Notes: generated from the sequence alone by a model not told the origin. Positions 23,604 to 35,270 are shown, counted from the stretch's first letter. The stretch: 53,864 nt of DNA from Pelomyxa schiedti (GCA_020536535.1 JAHLWZ010000899.1:1-53864), one strand, 5' to 3'. Numbers and translations are program-made.

Positions 23604-25555
23604 TTACTGGTTCTTGCACTCTTGCTGTTGAGCATTCGCGGCTCCTCCTGTGTTTCCTCCAGAACCGGAAGGTGAGAATGCGGGCGCAGCCTGAATTGGG
23701 AGTAAGTAAAATGATGGAACAGATAATGGGATAGCGTTGCTTTCGTGTATGGATTGCAAAAGCGAGTGGTGTTGAGACCAGAAAAGAAAAGAAAAGAAAA
23801 ACAAGAAGAGAGAATTGAATGAATTATATTTTGGAGTATATGTGGCTTTATTTTGTGTTTATTTGTATTTGTGTTTAGGGTGTCAAAATACTGTTGGCAG
23901 GCTGCCCTTTCCTCTGCCTTCACCTCTTCCGCCACGGCTTCCCCTTCCGCCCCTGCCTCTTGGTGCGGGCTTCTCCTCTTCCTCCTCCTCGTCATCATCG
24001 TCATCGTCGTCATCATCATCGTCATCATCGTCATCATCATCGTCTTCATCATCATCGTCATCGAAGTCCTGGTACGAAGTCATTTAGATAAAACCGCACG
24101 GTGATGGAGGTATGTTAGGATACATACAAAGTCATCCTCTTCATCCTCAAGTGCCTCGCCCGTGTACCACTTGATGGCGTCAGCACACAGTTTCTGCTTG
24201 AATTCCATGCCAACTTCGAAGTCAGTTTCGAATTCGGTTCTCAGTTCCTCTTCCTGTAGGAGCATAAGGTGTGTCAACCGAATGAAGAGAGCTTGCCTCC
24301 TCTTCGTCCATATCCTCAAGATTCTCTGGAATGACTGGTGGGGTGAAGAATTTGAAGAATGAAGGGACTGGTTCCTCCACAACCTTGGTGGCAGCTGCCT
24401 TACCACCTCTGCCGCCTCTCTTTCTATTTTTAGATAAGTGTGGACTTAAAGGAGTTTAACTCCGCACCCTCCACGTTTTGGAGCTACTTGCTTGCGAACT
24501 TTGCGCACTGTGAGGTTCTGATCGGCCTTCCAATGAACAGTGCATCTAAGGAAGAGTCAGAATTCCATTGTATTCTAGTCTTGGGTAACTGACCCTTCGG
24601 CTTGATCGAAAGTGATGGAACCACTGTTATCTTCGAGCAAAAGATATGTCTTGGTGAGGACTGGGTCGCTGAAGAATGGGTTTTCGGCAAACTCGAAATG
24701 GAGCTTGAAACCAGTCTGGATGGCGGTGATTTTATTCTTGGTGACTGATGTTCGTGGAAGGAGCTCAATTCGGACGTTCATGAGGAAGGAAAGGGCCTCG
24801 TTGTCCTTCTCGCTAAGTTCGGTCAACTCGGTAACAGTCTTTGAGTTATTGATGACTTGCTTCCAGAACCCGGGAATGCCCTTGGCAGCTAGATGAAAAA
24901 GTCAATAAACAAAGGGGAAAAAAAGAGGGGAAATACGCTCAGCGGGTGTCTCCGCAGTAGTAGTAGAAGGGACGAAGCCCTCGCATTCCTCGGGAGCGGG
25001 TTCAGCAACACCAGTTACAATTGCGGTGCGCTAAAAGTATGGAGGTGATTCCACAAGCTTTCGTACAAAGAACAAAAATACCTTCTCGTAGAGTGGGGTG
25101 TGAAGAGCAAAGTACTTTCGCTCCAAAAGGTCAATTTCTTCCTGCATTCTGGCCTCGAGAATTGCGTGTTGTTTCTGCAGGTTTTGAAGGGCAAACACTC
25201 GGCGTTGCACTGGGGCAGCAAGTGACTGAACGAACATTTCTGCTGGCTAAAAGCAAGAAGAAAAGGAAAAAAAGGGAATTAAAAACCGAGAAAGTGACCA
25301 CACCAAAGAAAAAGAAAGAATGCACACTGTTGGTTCTGCAGATTCCTCGGCAGCTGTCTTAAGCGCCTCAGTTACGGCTGCAAGCTCGATCGTCTCTGCA
25401 TAACCACATTACCAACTAACTAGGAACACACAAAAAAAAGGAAAATAAAAACACTGCAACGTGCGTATCGGGAACAACGCCGTAAACCGTACGAACACAA
25501 CGTAAAAAATGCAACGCCGCGAAAATGCAATACCTTTTGGTGCTGTTCCGGACAT
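23604..25555 (-). CDS. NAP1: nucleosome assembly protein NAP1, with poly-Asp and RG-rich tail
   Basis: Histone H2A-H2B chaperone. Start MSGTAPK at 25555. Dimerisation helix: PVQRRVFALQNLQKQHAILE then EIDLLERKYFALHTPLYEKR. Earmuff and core: AKGIPGFWKQVINNS, LSEKDNEALSFLMNVRIELL, GFKLHFEFAENPFFSDPVLT, YLLLEDN, TVHWKADQNLTVRKVRKQ. C-terminal fold: FFKFFTPPVIPENLEDM and ETDFEVGMEFKQKLCADAIK with WYTGEA. The tail has a near-pure run of about 25 Asp followed by Glu, then PAPRGRGGRGSRGG-type RG repeats and a short end (QQQECKNQ). The acidic tail is normal for NAP1; the RG segment after it is less usual. Introns include one between the first seven codons and the rest. Closest neighbours are on the same strand with 250-310 bp spacing. 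Confidence 0.92.
23991..24064 (-). repeat. GAT/GAC trinucleotide run coding poly-Asp in NAP1
   Basis: On the plus strand this reads as repeated tcatcatcgtcatcg; on the coding strand it is an uninterrupted run of GAT and GAC codons inside the NAP1 acidic tail. Alternation of the two Asp codons suggests selection for the amino acid rather than a pure slippage tract. Confidence 0.9.
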
Positions 25556-25862
25556 GGTGTTGTTCCCGAGTTTTTTGGTTGTTGCGGCCACAAGGAGCTA
25601 TGGGTTTGTTGAATAAAAAGAATAGAAAGTTTAATCGAATTATTTATACTTTAATTTAAAATTGTGACGTAGTCAACTGATTGGAGATGATAAAAAAAAA
25701 ATTGCTTTCGCTTTCGCGGTGGAGAAAAATCGGGCATGATAAAGTGATCCAAAAAATCCATTGCTCTGATAGGAGAGTGGAATAGGTGATGTGTAGGTGG
25801 TTGATTATTGGGGTGGTGTATAATGTAGTGTATGGCTCGATTAGTATTGGTAGCAGTAGGTC
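25556..25862. other. intergenic, between NAP1 5' end and GATA gene 3' end
   Basis: About 300 AT-rich bases, with several A/T homopolymers. It should hold the NAP1 promoter and the GATA-gene 3' UTR. No further gene seen. Confidence 0.4.
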
Positions 25863-27092
25863 TCATACATGGCGGTTGAGGTTGAGTGAGTGCACAATGG
25901 AGTCGTAGGGGTGAGGAGGGAGTGTGGTGTAGTCGTCTGTGTCTTCCCAGTTGCAGTTGGTACTGCAGGCACAGGCCTCTATTGAGGAAACAGATACGGG
26001 GGTGAGAGGCGATGTTACAGTTGTGGGGAACCAGTCCTCGAAGAATGGGGACATGGAATGCACAAGCAACTCGTCGTGGTTGGGATTTGCTGCTGCCGTA
26101 TTTGGAGATGTGGATGTTTCATGTGTCGGTGAGTGCGGTGTGTTAGTGTTGGTAGACGTTGTTTTGAGGGTAAAACGGGTAGATGTGGGCTCTTCATCAA
26201 AAATTGGGTCGTAAACCTCACACTCCAGGGGGTCGGTGATGTTGTCAGGGCTTGGTGACCTCTCTGTCGGTGTGGATGGAGACCGCGGGGAGTCCATTGG
26301 TGTGGTGGGTGAGGGTGTGCATGTAGATTCGCAAAACGGTGTCAAGTCGTAATCAATGTCATGCGGAGAGATTGCGGATTGTGATAGTTCACAATCTTCT
26401 TTGAATGGAGGGGATGGTGATTCAGAGCGCTTGCAATGTGATTTTCTTGGTGCTGGTGGTAGTGTTTTATTTTGTTCCTTTCTCCATCTCAGGCCACATG
26501 CATTGCATAAGCTAAACAATAATGTCAATACAATTACAGGACTTTTTAAAACTTACGTGCTGTAACCTGCAGGCCCAGACCTAATGCACCGGGAAGCGTA
26601 ATTGAGTGAAAGAAAAAAAAAGAAAATAAACATACCTCCATTCCGGAGTCTCCCTTGTGCCACAATTTACACATCTAAAAACCGAGTAAGTTAAAATACA
26701 AGTAGGTGCCGGGATGTTGAGGGGAAAAGCCACGCACGGTGGATGAGCCAATGGATCACCTCGATTAATATCCTCACTATGAATTACATTTTTGCGACCG
26801 ACAGAATGCTGATTTTGTTTGTGATTCTTGTGGCCACTTGTATGTCTTGTACTGTGTCCTGCAAAAACAATTAATTTCATACCATACAAGTGAAAGGCAA
26901 TGTGTGCTGTTTAAGAGTGGAATAGGAAAGAGGAAAAAAAAAAGAATAAAGGGGAGATTTGGGAGTACTTTTGCTCCTCATTTCTTTCAAAAAAAAATGA
27001 GAAGTAAGGAGCAAAGAAAATAAAGACAAGCACGGAGGGAAGTGACTGCTTTTTAAAATTGTCACAACAGGGCATTGCTGTCCACTTGTCAT
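25863..27092 (-). CDS. GATA-type zinc-finger transcription factor
   Basis: One GATA finger assembled across three exons: CVNCGTRETPEWR, then a 24-nt microexon (26557-26580) coding SGPAGYST, then LCNACGLRWRKEQNK. The spacing is C-x2-C-x18-C-x2-C, the form common in plants and social amoebae rather than the x17 form of animal GATA1-6. The C-terminal 200 residues are acidic and Ser/Pro/Thr-rich (for example YDLTPFCESTCTPSPTTPMD), a likely activation region, ending LNLNRHV. The N-terminal exons are less certain; phase-consistent joins give MTSGQQCPVVTILKSSHFPP then TQYKTYKWPQESQTKSAFCR directly before the finger. It probably binds GATA sites in the nucleus; targets unknown. Confidence 0.85.
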
Positions 27093-27330
27093 TACGCCAG
27101 GGCACCACCGCTGACCATAATTTTTTTTCCCTGTGTGTGTTGGTTGTTTGTTTTTTTTAATTTGTTATTTTTCCTTTTTGATTTTGACAATCACACAGTT
27201 CACCGGGCGCCTCTTTCGATAGATTAGAATTTTTGATTTTCCTTTACTGATCAAAATTCACAAAAGAGGAAAACTTTCCTCAGAGCTCTGTACTGTGCCC
27301 TTGGTGCTATTGCATGTAGTTCTATTTCTA

Positions 27331-30300
27331 TTAAGTCCTGAGGAGCGAAAAAACTGCTTTGGTAATTAACTCTGAGGCCTGTGGTGCCTCAATTCCTCCC
27401 TGTTGGGGTTGCATAAGTCCACAATTAACATTAAACATGTGGGACTTACATTTGGATAGATGTTGGCAATAACGATGTACTTGAACTTTCCATTGGGCAA
27501 GGCGAGAGCAAGGTCTTTGGCCGAGTAAGCCAAAAGTTGAGGAGGAAAATTATGGGAAGTGGGGTACATGCACTCATGCTCCTTGATGATTCTAATGATC
27601 CCCCAGGACGCTCTCCTATCAGTGAAATAGTCACTCTTGATTTCACAATAGAGGCCACATCTTCCACTAATTTCACTCTGCCATAACGGGAAACTATGTG
27701 AGTTCCAACACTACATTTCCTTGTGCAGAGAGGGTCGTCTGTAAGTGCCGAGTTTTTCAGAATTTTCTCCAGTAGTGGAAGCAAAACAGGAATGTTGTGA
27801 TGAATGGCTTCCGCACTAAGTCCATCTGATATCTGGGTTGTTTTTTTGAATGAATGTCACTAATTGAATGTGGTAGTATCGAATTACAATTATTTGAACA
27901 TCATTATTTTCAGCAGAAAGGGATGATCTGGACTCTGCAGACAATGTAGCACCAGAGGCTGGATCTGATAGATGTGCACTCTTATTTGGAGCTGTTGTGA
28001 AGAGGAGCCTGTACTTAATATCACGAAGTATGCCAAGGTCTAGCTCTGTATGCACAACAGACCGTGACCCTTTAAGGCACATTAAGTTTATTTTGTGAAA
28101 GTTTGGCACTCACAAGCTTCATTAGCTCTCACGGCTAACGCAATGTCGTTTGTCGGACGAGGTCCAGCATGCTGGATTTAATGAGAGAAAGTTAAAAGGG
28201 AAAGCTACCGTAAAGCCGTAGTTCCTACTCAAGTGGGTGAGAAGCTCAGTCAACTCGGCTTTGCTCTTACAAAACAGTTCTGGGTTTCCCCATGCATCAC
28301 CTCTTTCAAGTTCTCCGTTCTGAGCTTGTAAGAGCCAGATTGGGTGCGTGAGCCTACCTCATTTCTACGAAAGATTCCTCTCTTTTCCGCCCACAAACAG
28401 AATTCGGGAGCTGGGGAAAGGCCATGCACTTCCCTCATTGTCTGGTCATCATGTCCTGAAACATCAAAGTAAGCCAGCATGCGGTCACATCCTAAAAACT
28501 GGGCTATATTATTGTGGGCAGACATTGGCAGATACATACTACATCCATGTAGTAATTAGCCCCCGCAGAAGCAAGGAGTTGGGCAGCCATTTGTTGGCCT
28601 TCGCGCGTAATTCCAGCATGCATTGTGAAGCACGGGGCCATACCCATTGGTAATCCTATGACCTTTCCACAAAACAGGTCTTGCAGGCAAGACATCTGTA
28701 TGACGAGTTAAAATCCGGAGATCGCATGCCATGTACCGACACACTATAAGCTGATGATTATCTGCGTGCGTTTCTGGACCTATGAATCCTGTCACATTGT
28801 TTACCATGAATGGGTGGTATCTTCTTGCTAAGCCATAGGCCAGAGCCTCACATGTTGCCATATCAATACCGTTATGGGCACCATAGCTATAGGAATTATT
28901 AATTTTGACACTATCGTCACTTTTGTTATTAGATATACCTGACTGAGCTTCCTTGGCCCGTTTCGAAGTACATGAAATTCCTTGCTTCTTTTCGCAGGGG
29001 ACCCGTTTCTTTCATGGCATTGTATGCTTGATCTGATAAATGCAAGATTGGTTTAATCTTTCAAACAATACACCAACCTAACAAATCCACAGAGATATTG
29101 AACTCGTTGACATTGGTACGATCCGTTCCTGCGAGACTTTGAAACATTATTTCTACTGGGTATCCCTCTTGAAGGCACTGTAATTGTGTCCTTATGTGCC
29201 CCAGGACACATATCTGGAAGCAGAAAGCAAGTAAGGTAACAGAAACACTGTAAGGAATTTACTTGTGTTGGCACTTGGTGCTCCTTTCTAATAGAATCCA
29301 GTGTTCTAAGAATTTTTCCGATGTTGTCAACGGTATCTATAGAGGGATTCACACCCAGCATGCAATCTCCCATTCTTCTTAATGTAAGAATACATTACCA
29401 TTCATAAGCTGTAATGTACCCCATTGACAGCCCCATTAGAGTCAATAGCCTTCATGTTGCATTAGAGATTGCGTTGGGGTTCCTATTACCTTACTTTATT
29501 CCATCCAAGTCATCTGTTTGGTGATTCGGCTGAAGCCTGGAAGACAATGTTCCCCGGGTTCCAATGCATGTTCTGGCCTAGTATGTTTTTTCTTAAATTT
29601 TTTTTTTGTTGCGGAGGCATTTACTTTTGTTGGAAATTTTAACTTCTTGGAGATATAGATTAGTTCATGGACATCCATAAGTTTGGATAGTGCTGCAACA
29701 ATCACGCCTGTGCACCCTTTTCCGATCTCGAGGATCTGGAACTGCTTACATCACCGTTAAAAATCCTTAGAGATACCTCAGTTCCAGAACTCGATAGCAT
29801 CAGATCTTTCAACTGACCCATAGTGAGATGACGGAATTTATTGAAGGAGTCGATGTCGATGTCATAATTGACCCGCATCACTGTGTCTATTTGCCTGTAA
29901 TAAGGTAAGGCATTTTGTGCCATATTCCAAGTAGGTATATCTCGCAAACCCATTAATATCACGCAGAGGATGTGCCCAGAGATGTTCCACCTCCAGGCCA
30001 CTGAGTGCAGTGCGTGCGGCCTCTCGCAAAAGCTCGTCTCTCTGACAAATAGGCCCAGTGCTGCTCGTTGTGGTAGTCAGCTTATCTCCGCTCTTCGACA
30101 CATCAGCAGCTGTAAGAAGTTCCGTAAGCCCATTAAACGTGTAACTTCGATTCTAAACTGAGCCATTAGTTGCCGGGGATGACTCCTCGTTGATTACCAT
30201 TAATGACACCCTATAGGTAGTGCAAGGCGACGCGATCCCAGCCTCCTCCGCAATCCCACAAGCCTCACACCGCGGGGGCAAGCAAATCGAATCGAAGGGC

Positions 30301-30524
30301 CTGAGACTCTGGGAGGGAATGGAACTACAGCACGGCATGCACGAAACCACCCTGCGGCGTGCCTGTTGCTGCACTCGTGTTCCTGTCATGTGACTGAGCG
30401 AAGGAGTTCCCGTTCCCTTTTGGACACCAGACTCATTTCCCTCCAGCAATATCTCTTGCGAGGAGCAACTGTTGCGGAACTGGCTTTCAAGCTCAAAGGT
30501 TGTTCCCTGCGCCCTCCTCATCAT
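27331..30524 (-). CDS. eutBC: ethanolamine ammonia-lyase, large and small subunits fused (EutB-EutC)
   Basis: Adenosylcobalamin enzyme that splits ethanolamine to acetaldehyde and ammonia. One gene codes both subunits. EutB part: NRSYTFNGLTELLTAADVSK, SGDKL, GTRGTLSSRLQPNHQTDDLD (substrate-binding Arg region), MGDCMLGVNPSIDTVDNIGK, FMYFETGQGSEVSYGAHNG, NNVTGFIGPETHADNH (active-site Glu), FCGKVIGLPMGMAPCFTMHA and LSPAPEFCLWAEKRGIF. EutC part follows in the same transcript: SRNYGFTHAGPRPTNDIALA, VQIIISDGLSAEAIHHN, VGTHIVSRYGRVKLVEDVAS, ISLIGERPG, SRSMSAYLALALPNGKF, IANIYPNGGIEAPQASELIT and a stop at 27331. About 14 short introns; no disabling change found. The N-terminal 100 residues before the EutB domain are Arg/Ser/Cys-rich and of uncertain start. 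No shell-protein gene is nearby, so a bacterial-type microcompartment is not indicated. Confidence 0.88.
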
Positions 30525-30977
30525 CGTAAAAAGTGTTCCTTTTTGTGCAACGTCGACAAAAAAACCTACTCGGTTCAGGAGACAAGCCCCCGAAGATTAT
30601 TCCCCGAATGGAAACTCCGTCCACATTTGACATCTCTTGATGTCAACGCTTCCACAGAGCAGTCAAAGGAACAAAGAGGAGAAGGTAACAACCACGACCA
30701 AACCAATGCCGTATTTTTGCCCTTCATTGTGGGCCACTTCCGCGAGTTGTAAGTAGACGGAATCCCCGGGATTCTGCCGGGTTTTCGCTTGCTGATGCTG
30801 GAATTTGGCCTTGCGGTAATTTCTCTGAGTTCCTGGAAATCTATTTACATAAATGCCCTTTTTAATTCCCGATAATTAATTCAATCACAATTGTGTTTTT
30901 TCAAGGGAAAAAAAAGTAAATAATCAAAACAAACAAACAAAACCCCCAACCAACCCAACCGATCTCCTGCTTCAGAC
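30525..30977. other. divergent intergenic region
   Basis: Separates the EutBC 5' end from the PLAC8 start. Contains an open plus-strand frame ending near 30752 that overlaps the EutBC first exon in antisense and has no recognisable motif. An A-rich and CAAA-rich tract lies just upstream of the PLAC8 ATG. Probably two promoters. Confidence 0.4.
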
Positions 30978-31559
30978 ATGGACTTGTTAGAGAAAATCGC
31001 CAACGCCATTGAACCCCAAGACAAGTGGAACAACAAGTTCTGCGGTTGCTTGAGCGACCCAGTTTCATGTACGCCATTTTTTTTTCTTCGTGTCTACGGC
31101 TTGCGATCGTAACGCGTTACAACATTTTTTATTTTTGTTTTTGCACTCTTTGTAACGCTTCTTTAGGCCTTATTTCATGGTGTATTCCTTGCGTACAGTA
31201 CGGTATGAATGCTGAGAAGCACGGAGAGGGAATCGTTGGTAACAGGTAACTCCTTCGACTTTTAAGGAAAGATTAATTTACGTATTTATAACGTCTTTTT
31301 CTTACCACACCCTTAGCATGATTGTCAATGCTGCTGTTTGGTGCCTTCTTGGCATGTGCGGCCTTTCCTTCTGGCCAACATGCCAGCAGAGACAATCCAT
31401 CCGAAACAAGTACAACATCGATGTATGCTCCCTCCCTCTTTGCGATTCCTTGCCGGTACTTACTGGCAACAGGGTACCCCTGTCGGTGACTGCATTCTCT
31501 CCTGGTGCTGTGGCTGCTGCGCCCTTTCCCAGGCCCACAGAGAACTCCACAGCCGGTAA
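30978..31559 (+). CDS. PLAC8 (Cys-rich) family protein
   Basis: Four exons give about 115 aa: MDLLEKIANAIEPQDKWNNK, FCGCLSDPVSC, LISWCIPCVQYGMNAEKHG, MIVNAAVWCLLGMCGLSFW and GTPVGDCILSWCCGCCALSQ, ending AHRELHSR. The pattern FCGCLSDPVSCLISWCIPCVQ and the CxxCC..CCALSQ..REL end are the PLAC8 signature shared by plant cadmium-resistance/fruit-weight proteins, cornifelin and PLAC8. Members sit in membranes and have been linked to ion transport, cell number or lipid biology; the role here is unknown. The split TGC codon at the first intron and GT-AG sites confirm the joins. It ends 152 bp before the next gene. Confidence 0.9.
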
Positions 31560-31710
31560 ACCCTTGCCGGTTCGACTTCTCTGCTGTACGCCTTGCTATT
31601 TTTCAACAAACTTTTTTTTGGAGTTCCATGAGCCCTTGTGTAAAAGAGCAGAGTTTTTAAACACACTTTTTTATTCTTTCTCGGGGGATTCAAATTTGTT
31701 TTCTTAAACA

Positions 31711-34700
31711 ATGTCGTACGTACGAGGTTCGGTGGCCGAAGACAACACAGAGAACCAACAGCAAGACGATGCAGGTGCCGACGAAGACGAAGACACCGAC
31801 GTCGAGTTTCTCACGCAGCCCGACTCTTCGTCGTCCACGCCGCCGTCCACCCCTGCTTCAAAATGCGCGGCGGCTGCACACGCGCCCACGCCGCCGTCGT
31901 TTCGCAAGCGGGAGTACATAGATCTCAGCATCAGCCCCGCCAAACCTAGGCGAAAATCAACTCTCGTTACTGCCACCACTACCACTACCACCAGCTCCAA
32001 CAGCAACAGCGGCCACTGCACACCTCGCCACCCACTACAACAGCAACAGCAACAACAAAACAGCACCAGCAGCGGCGTGTCTCGTCTTCTTCATCGCCAT
32101 GATCAAAGGAAGAAGCTGGAGCAGGAGCGGCAGCAACAAAAGCCAAAGCGGGGGGATGTCGCTGCGGCTAAAAATGCCGCCGGCGGCACTATTGTGGGAC
32201 GAGGCAAGGAAAAGGGGCACACGGCGCAGAGCCAGCCGTCGCCGAGGCAGGAAAAGCATGTGAAAAGACTGGCGCGCGCGACCAAGTTGGATCCTGGCGA
32301 AACATGTTCGTGCAGTTGTACACTTTGTCACTTTTCTTCATGTGTGTCTTGCTGGGAAACTAATGCGAAATATCATCACAGGCACTGACGGTCCAAATGT
32401 AGCAACAGGACACACTCCAAAGGTTACACATTCTGCCCACGAGAAAGGAATATCTGTCTCTGACACCAAAACTGTTATATCCTCCGACGTGGACCTAAGT
32501 TGGCTGGAGGCAGCGCAATTAGCCTCGCCACACAATCGGCATTCTCCAACGCGTGAACAAAACGCCGGAGATCAAGACTTTCATATCCAAAAACAAGATG
32601 ACCTAGTCAAAACGCACTCCGTTGATGTGATATCACAACATGTAGCGGACAGTAATCGGTGCATTCCCGAGTGTTCTACCTTGGATGCCGATACCACACT
32701 CGTTGATGCTCCACCAGCCGGCGTTACTTTGTCATCACCCAAGATATCTCAGACTGATTTGGGGAAATCTCAATCATTTGACTGCTCTTCACAATTAAGT
32801 CAAAAGGACACCCAACTAGATGGCTCTGAGTGTTCAGTACAAGCGATTGATAGAGTGACTCACGAACATAAATCTGCTCCAATGGATCCCCCTGTAACTG
32901 ATTTGAACTTGGTATCAAGTTGCCAAAAGGATGCACAGCTGGAACATTCTTGCTCCCAGAATCATGAGCATTCAACCCACGCATCACAGACCCCACCAGG
33001 TACAATCGTCAAACAAACTGAATGTCGTAATGGTGACACTTCTCAACAAACACCAGACTCCAAGCCCACATCAGAGACTGCACATACTTCAAACTTTCCG
33101 GATGCAATGCCGGGAACTAAAGTTACTGCTAGTGAAGAGAGCACTACCAACACCAACGACGGGAACGCAAACATTGAATCTGTGAAGACTTTAACAGATT
33201 GTGACACCGGTGGAACCTACATAAACAGTGCATTATGCCCGGTTTGTCAAATCAACCTATCAGTATTCGATGAAGCAGTATGATTAGAATACCGTACGTA
33301 CTTGATTTTAACATATGTCGAATTACAGGCAAGAGATCATCATGTAAATGCCTGTTTGGATGGGAAACCTGCATCCCAGAAGAAGTTTGAAAATTCTCCC
33401 CTCTCTTTTTTTTTTTTTTGATTCTGTTCCAGTATGACAGCACCTGAAAGTACAACCAGTGAGGATGATGTATTTGATAAACCATCACTGACCGCTCTTG
33501 GGCCCAAGGTAGACAAGAAATTTCAAAACGAGATTTCAATGAACTATGAACATTCAGTCCAATGTATCCGATATCAGTGCGCCTGTGGAACAACCAAGTG
33601 ATATTCTACATGGAGTTTACACTTGCCCTTGGTGTGGAAAAGATCTCGCTACGAAAGATTTTAAATCCCGATTTCAACACACAAAAGCATGTGCAAAGAA
33701 GTTCAAGATTACCACACATGACACCCGGAGGTACTTAAAAAATACTTATGGTTTCTTATATTGAACCAAGCCATTCTACAACATCCACAAATGCTACAGC
33801 TGTGCCAGTATCCAAGGCCAAGCCAAAAACTACTAAACCGAGAGCACCCTCATATAAAAAGAGAAGGGTATATCTATTTGAGGAAGTACGAGCTCAAATG
33901 AAACACAGAAAGGTGGAATTGATTATTCACTGTTACAACCAAATTCTACTGAGCAAGAGCGCTTGATGCTCGCTGTAGCCATTTCCGAATCAGAATCGCG
34001 GCAACAAAATCAGTTATTATCCAATCCAAATAACAAAGTTTCATCTGGCTGTGAGACATCACCAACCTCAGCAATGGCTAAAATTGTTATTGGCCCGGCC
34101 AAGGTAATGACTGATGCGCCCAACTCCGAAAATCAAGGGTCTGACGAAGAGGACCCACCCCCAACACCAAAACTTCCTGAAAGTATTCTAGCCAAGTCAA
34201 TGGCACCCCAGGTAAACACTTTTCAATTGTGTACTCTGGTAACGGTACATTACAGACAGGACTTTCAATGTGGGCGTTATCTGCTGGTGACTCTTCCATA
34301 CTCGATAAGGTTAACCTGGATGTTTTGCCTCCTGATTCACAACCCAAACGACCCACAGTGCACAAAAAAGTTAAAGTAGCCAGTCCTGTGAAAACACCAA
34401 AGAATCCGAGCGTGAATGCATGTTGTACACCCGCTGATGAAAAAACCGCCACTAAGAAAGATAAAACATCCCACCTTTCAGGGCCTTCTGCCTCTGACTC
34501 TGAGCCAGAGGAAGATATAAATGCTCATGCACCATTACCTTCCGATGTCGGTGCAAGCAAGACAGCACCCTTGCTCATCCACCCCTCTGATGCTGTCTGC
34601 TTGCCCCCAGAAGTCACTTCGAAGGAAGACACACATACAAAGCAGCCTAGTACTCCAGAAGAGTTGCACAATTCCGTGTCATCACCGCTCAGTGTACAGG

Positions 34701-35237
34701 ATTCTAAAGAAGTACCCAAAGAGGATGTTCGGAAGCAACCAGAACACATGCAAGCACCGTGTCCCGAGCCTCAGCAGGGGCCACAACAGAAGCTGCTGCC
34801 ACAACTACAAGTTCAACCACAACAACAGGAGCAACCGCAACCGCAACTTCCACCACCACAAAACCAACAACAACTTCAACCAGAAATGCAACTAAAACTA
34901 CAACTACAACAACCCCAACAACCAGGTTCAAGACCGCAAACAAAGGAACCTGCTTTGGAAGACTCTGATATCAGTGGTTAACATAGCCCTGAAGGTGATC
35001 CAATAGCTAATATTTCCAAAGAACAAATCCAGAAGATAAAGGAGGATTACTTCAAGGCCTGTGCGGAGAAAGCAATTGAACTGGAGTCGTGTATCTCCCA
35101 CCTGAGATATGCCTTCAATCAACAGGTACCTTAACCATCCCTAAAAGCCGCAACCTAACAAATTTCCCAAATAATAGATACAACAACTCACAGTGGAGAA
35201 AGACACCAAAATAAAACTACTCCAAAAGAAACTGTGA
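31711..35237 (+). CDS. tandem UBZ4-type zinc-finger protein with SIM-like motif (SLX4-like candidate)
   Basis: Likely ubiquitin/SUMO-reading nuclear protein. Exon 1 is acidic then low-complexity, with DTDVEFLTQ and YIDLSIS, the latter close to a SUMO-interaction motif. A long Ser/Thr/Gln-rich region follows. Finger 1 is CPVCQINLSVFDEA joined across a 44-nt intron to ARDHHVNACLD (C-x2-C...H-x3-C). Finger 2 is CPWCGKDLATKDFKSRFQHT then KACAKKF. Both fit the UBZ4 class found in RAD18, SLX4 and WRNIP1; tandem UBZ4 at this position most resembles SLX4. A poly-Gln/Pro tract (34770-34930) precedes a charged helical end: KEQIQKIKEDYFKACAEKAI and IQQLTVEKDTKIKLLQKKL. I see no BTB domain and no convincing SLX1-binding domain, so SLX4 remains a guess. 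One intron near 34970 would be only about 30 nt. Confidence 0.6.
34770..34930 (+). repeat. CAA/CAG-rich poly-Gln/Pro coding tract
   Basis: Degenerate CAA, CAG, CCA and ACA triplets coding a Gln/Pro/Leu-rich segment before the C-terminal helical part of the UBZ4 protein. Confidence 0.8.
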
Positions 35238-35270
35238 ACACACTGCCCGTCATTGTATTCAACGCGCTGA

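Noticed and set aside
23815-24104. Plus-strand poly-Ser, poly-Ile/Val and poly-His ORFs
   Set aside because: Antisense of the poly-Asp tract of NAP1.
27540-27610. Apparent frameshift in the EutC domain after GERPG at a run of five C
   Set aside because: A 53-nt GT-AG intron joins SRSMSAY to LALALPNGKFKY in phase and restores the EutC pattern, so no frameshift is needed.
27331-30524. First impression of a small-RNA (Argonaute-like) gene
   Set aside because: No PAZ or Piwi motif; the assembled protein matches EutB and EutC block by block.
30366-30752. Plus-strand ORF overlapping the EutBC 5' exon
   Set aside because: No motif, no splice continuation, and it is antisense to a phase-consistent exon.
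34704-34968. ORFs rich in Val or Thr over the Gln tract
   Set aside because: Alternative-frame readings of CAA/ACA triplets; the Gln/Pro frame is continuous with the UBZ4 protein.
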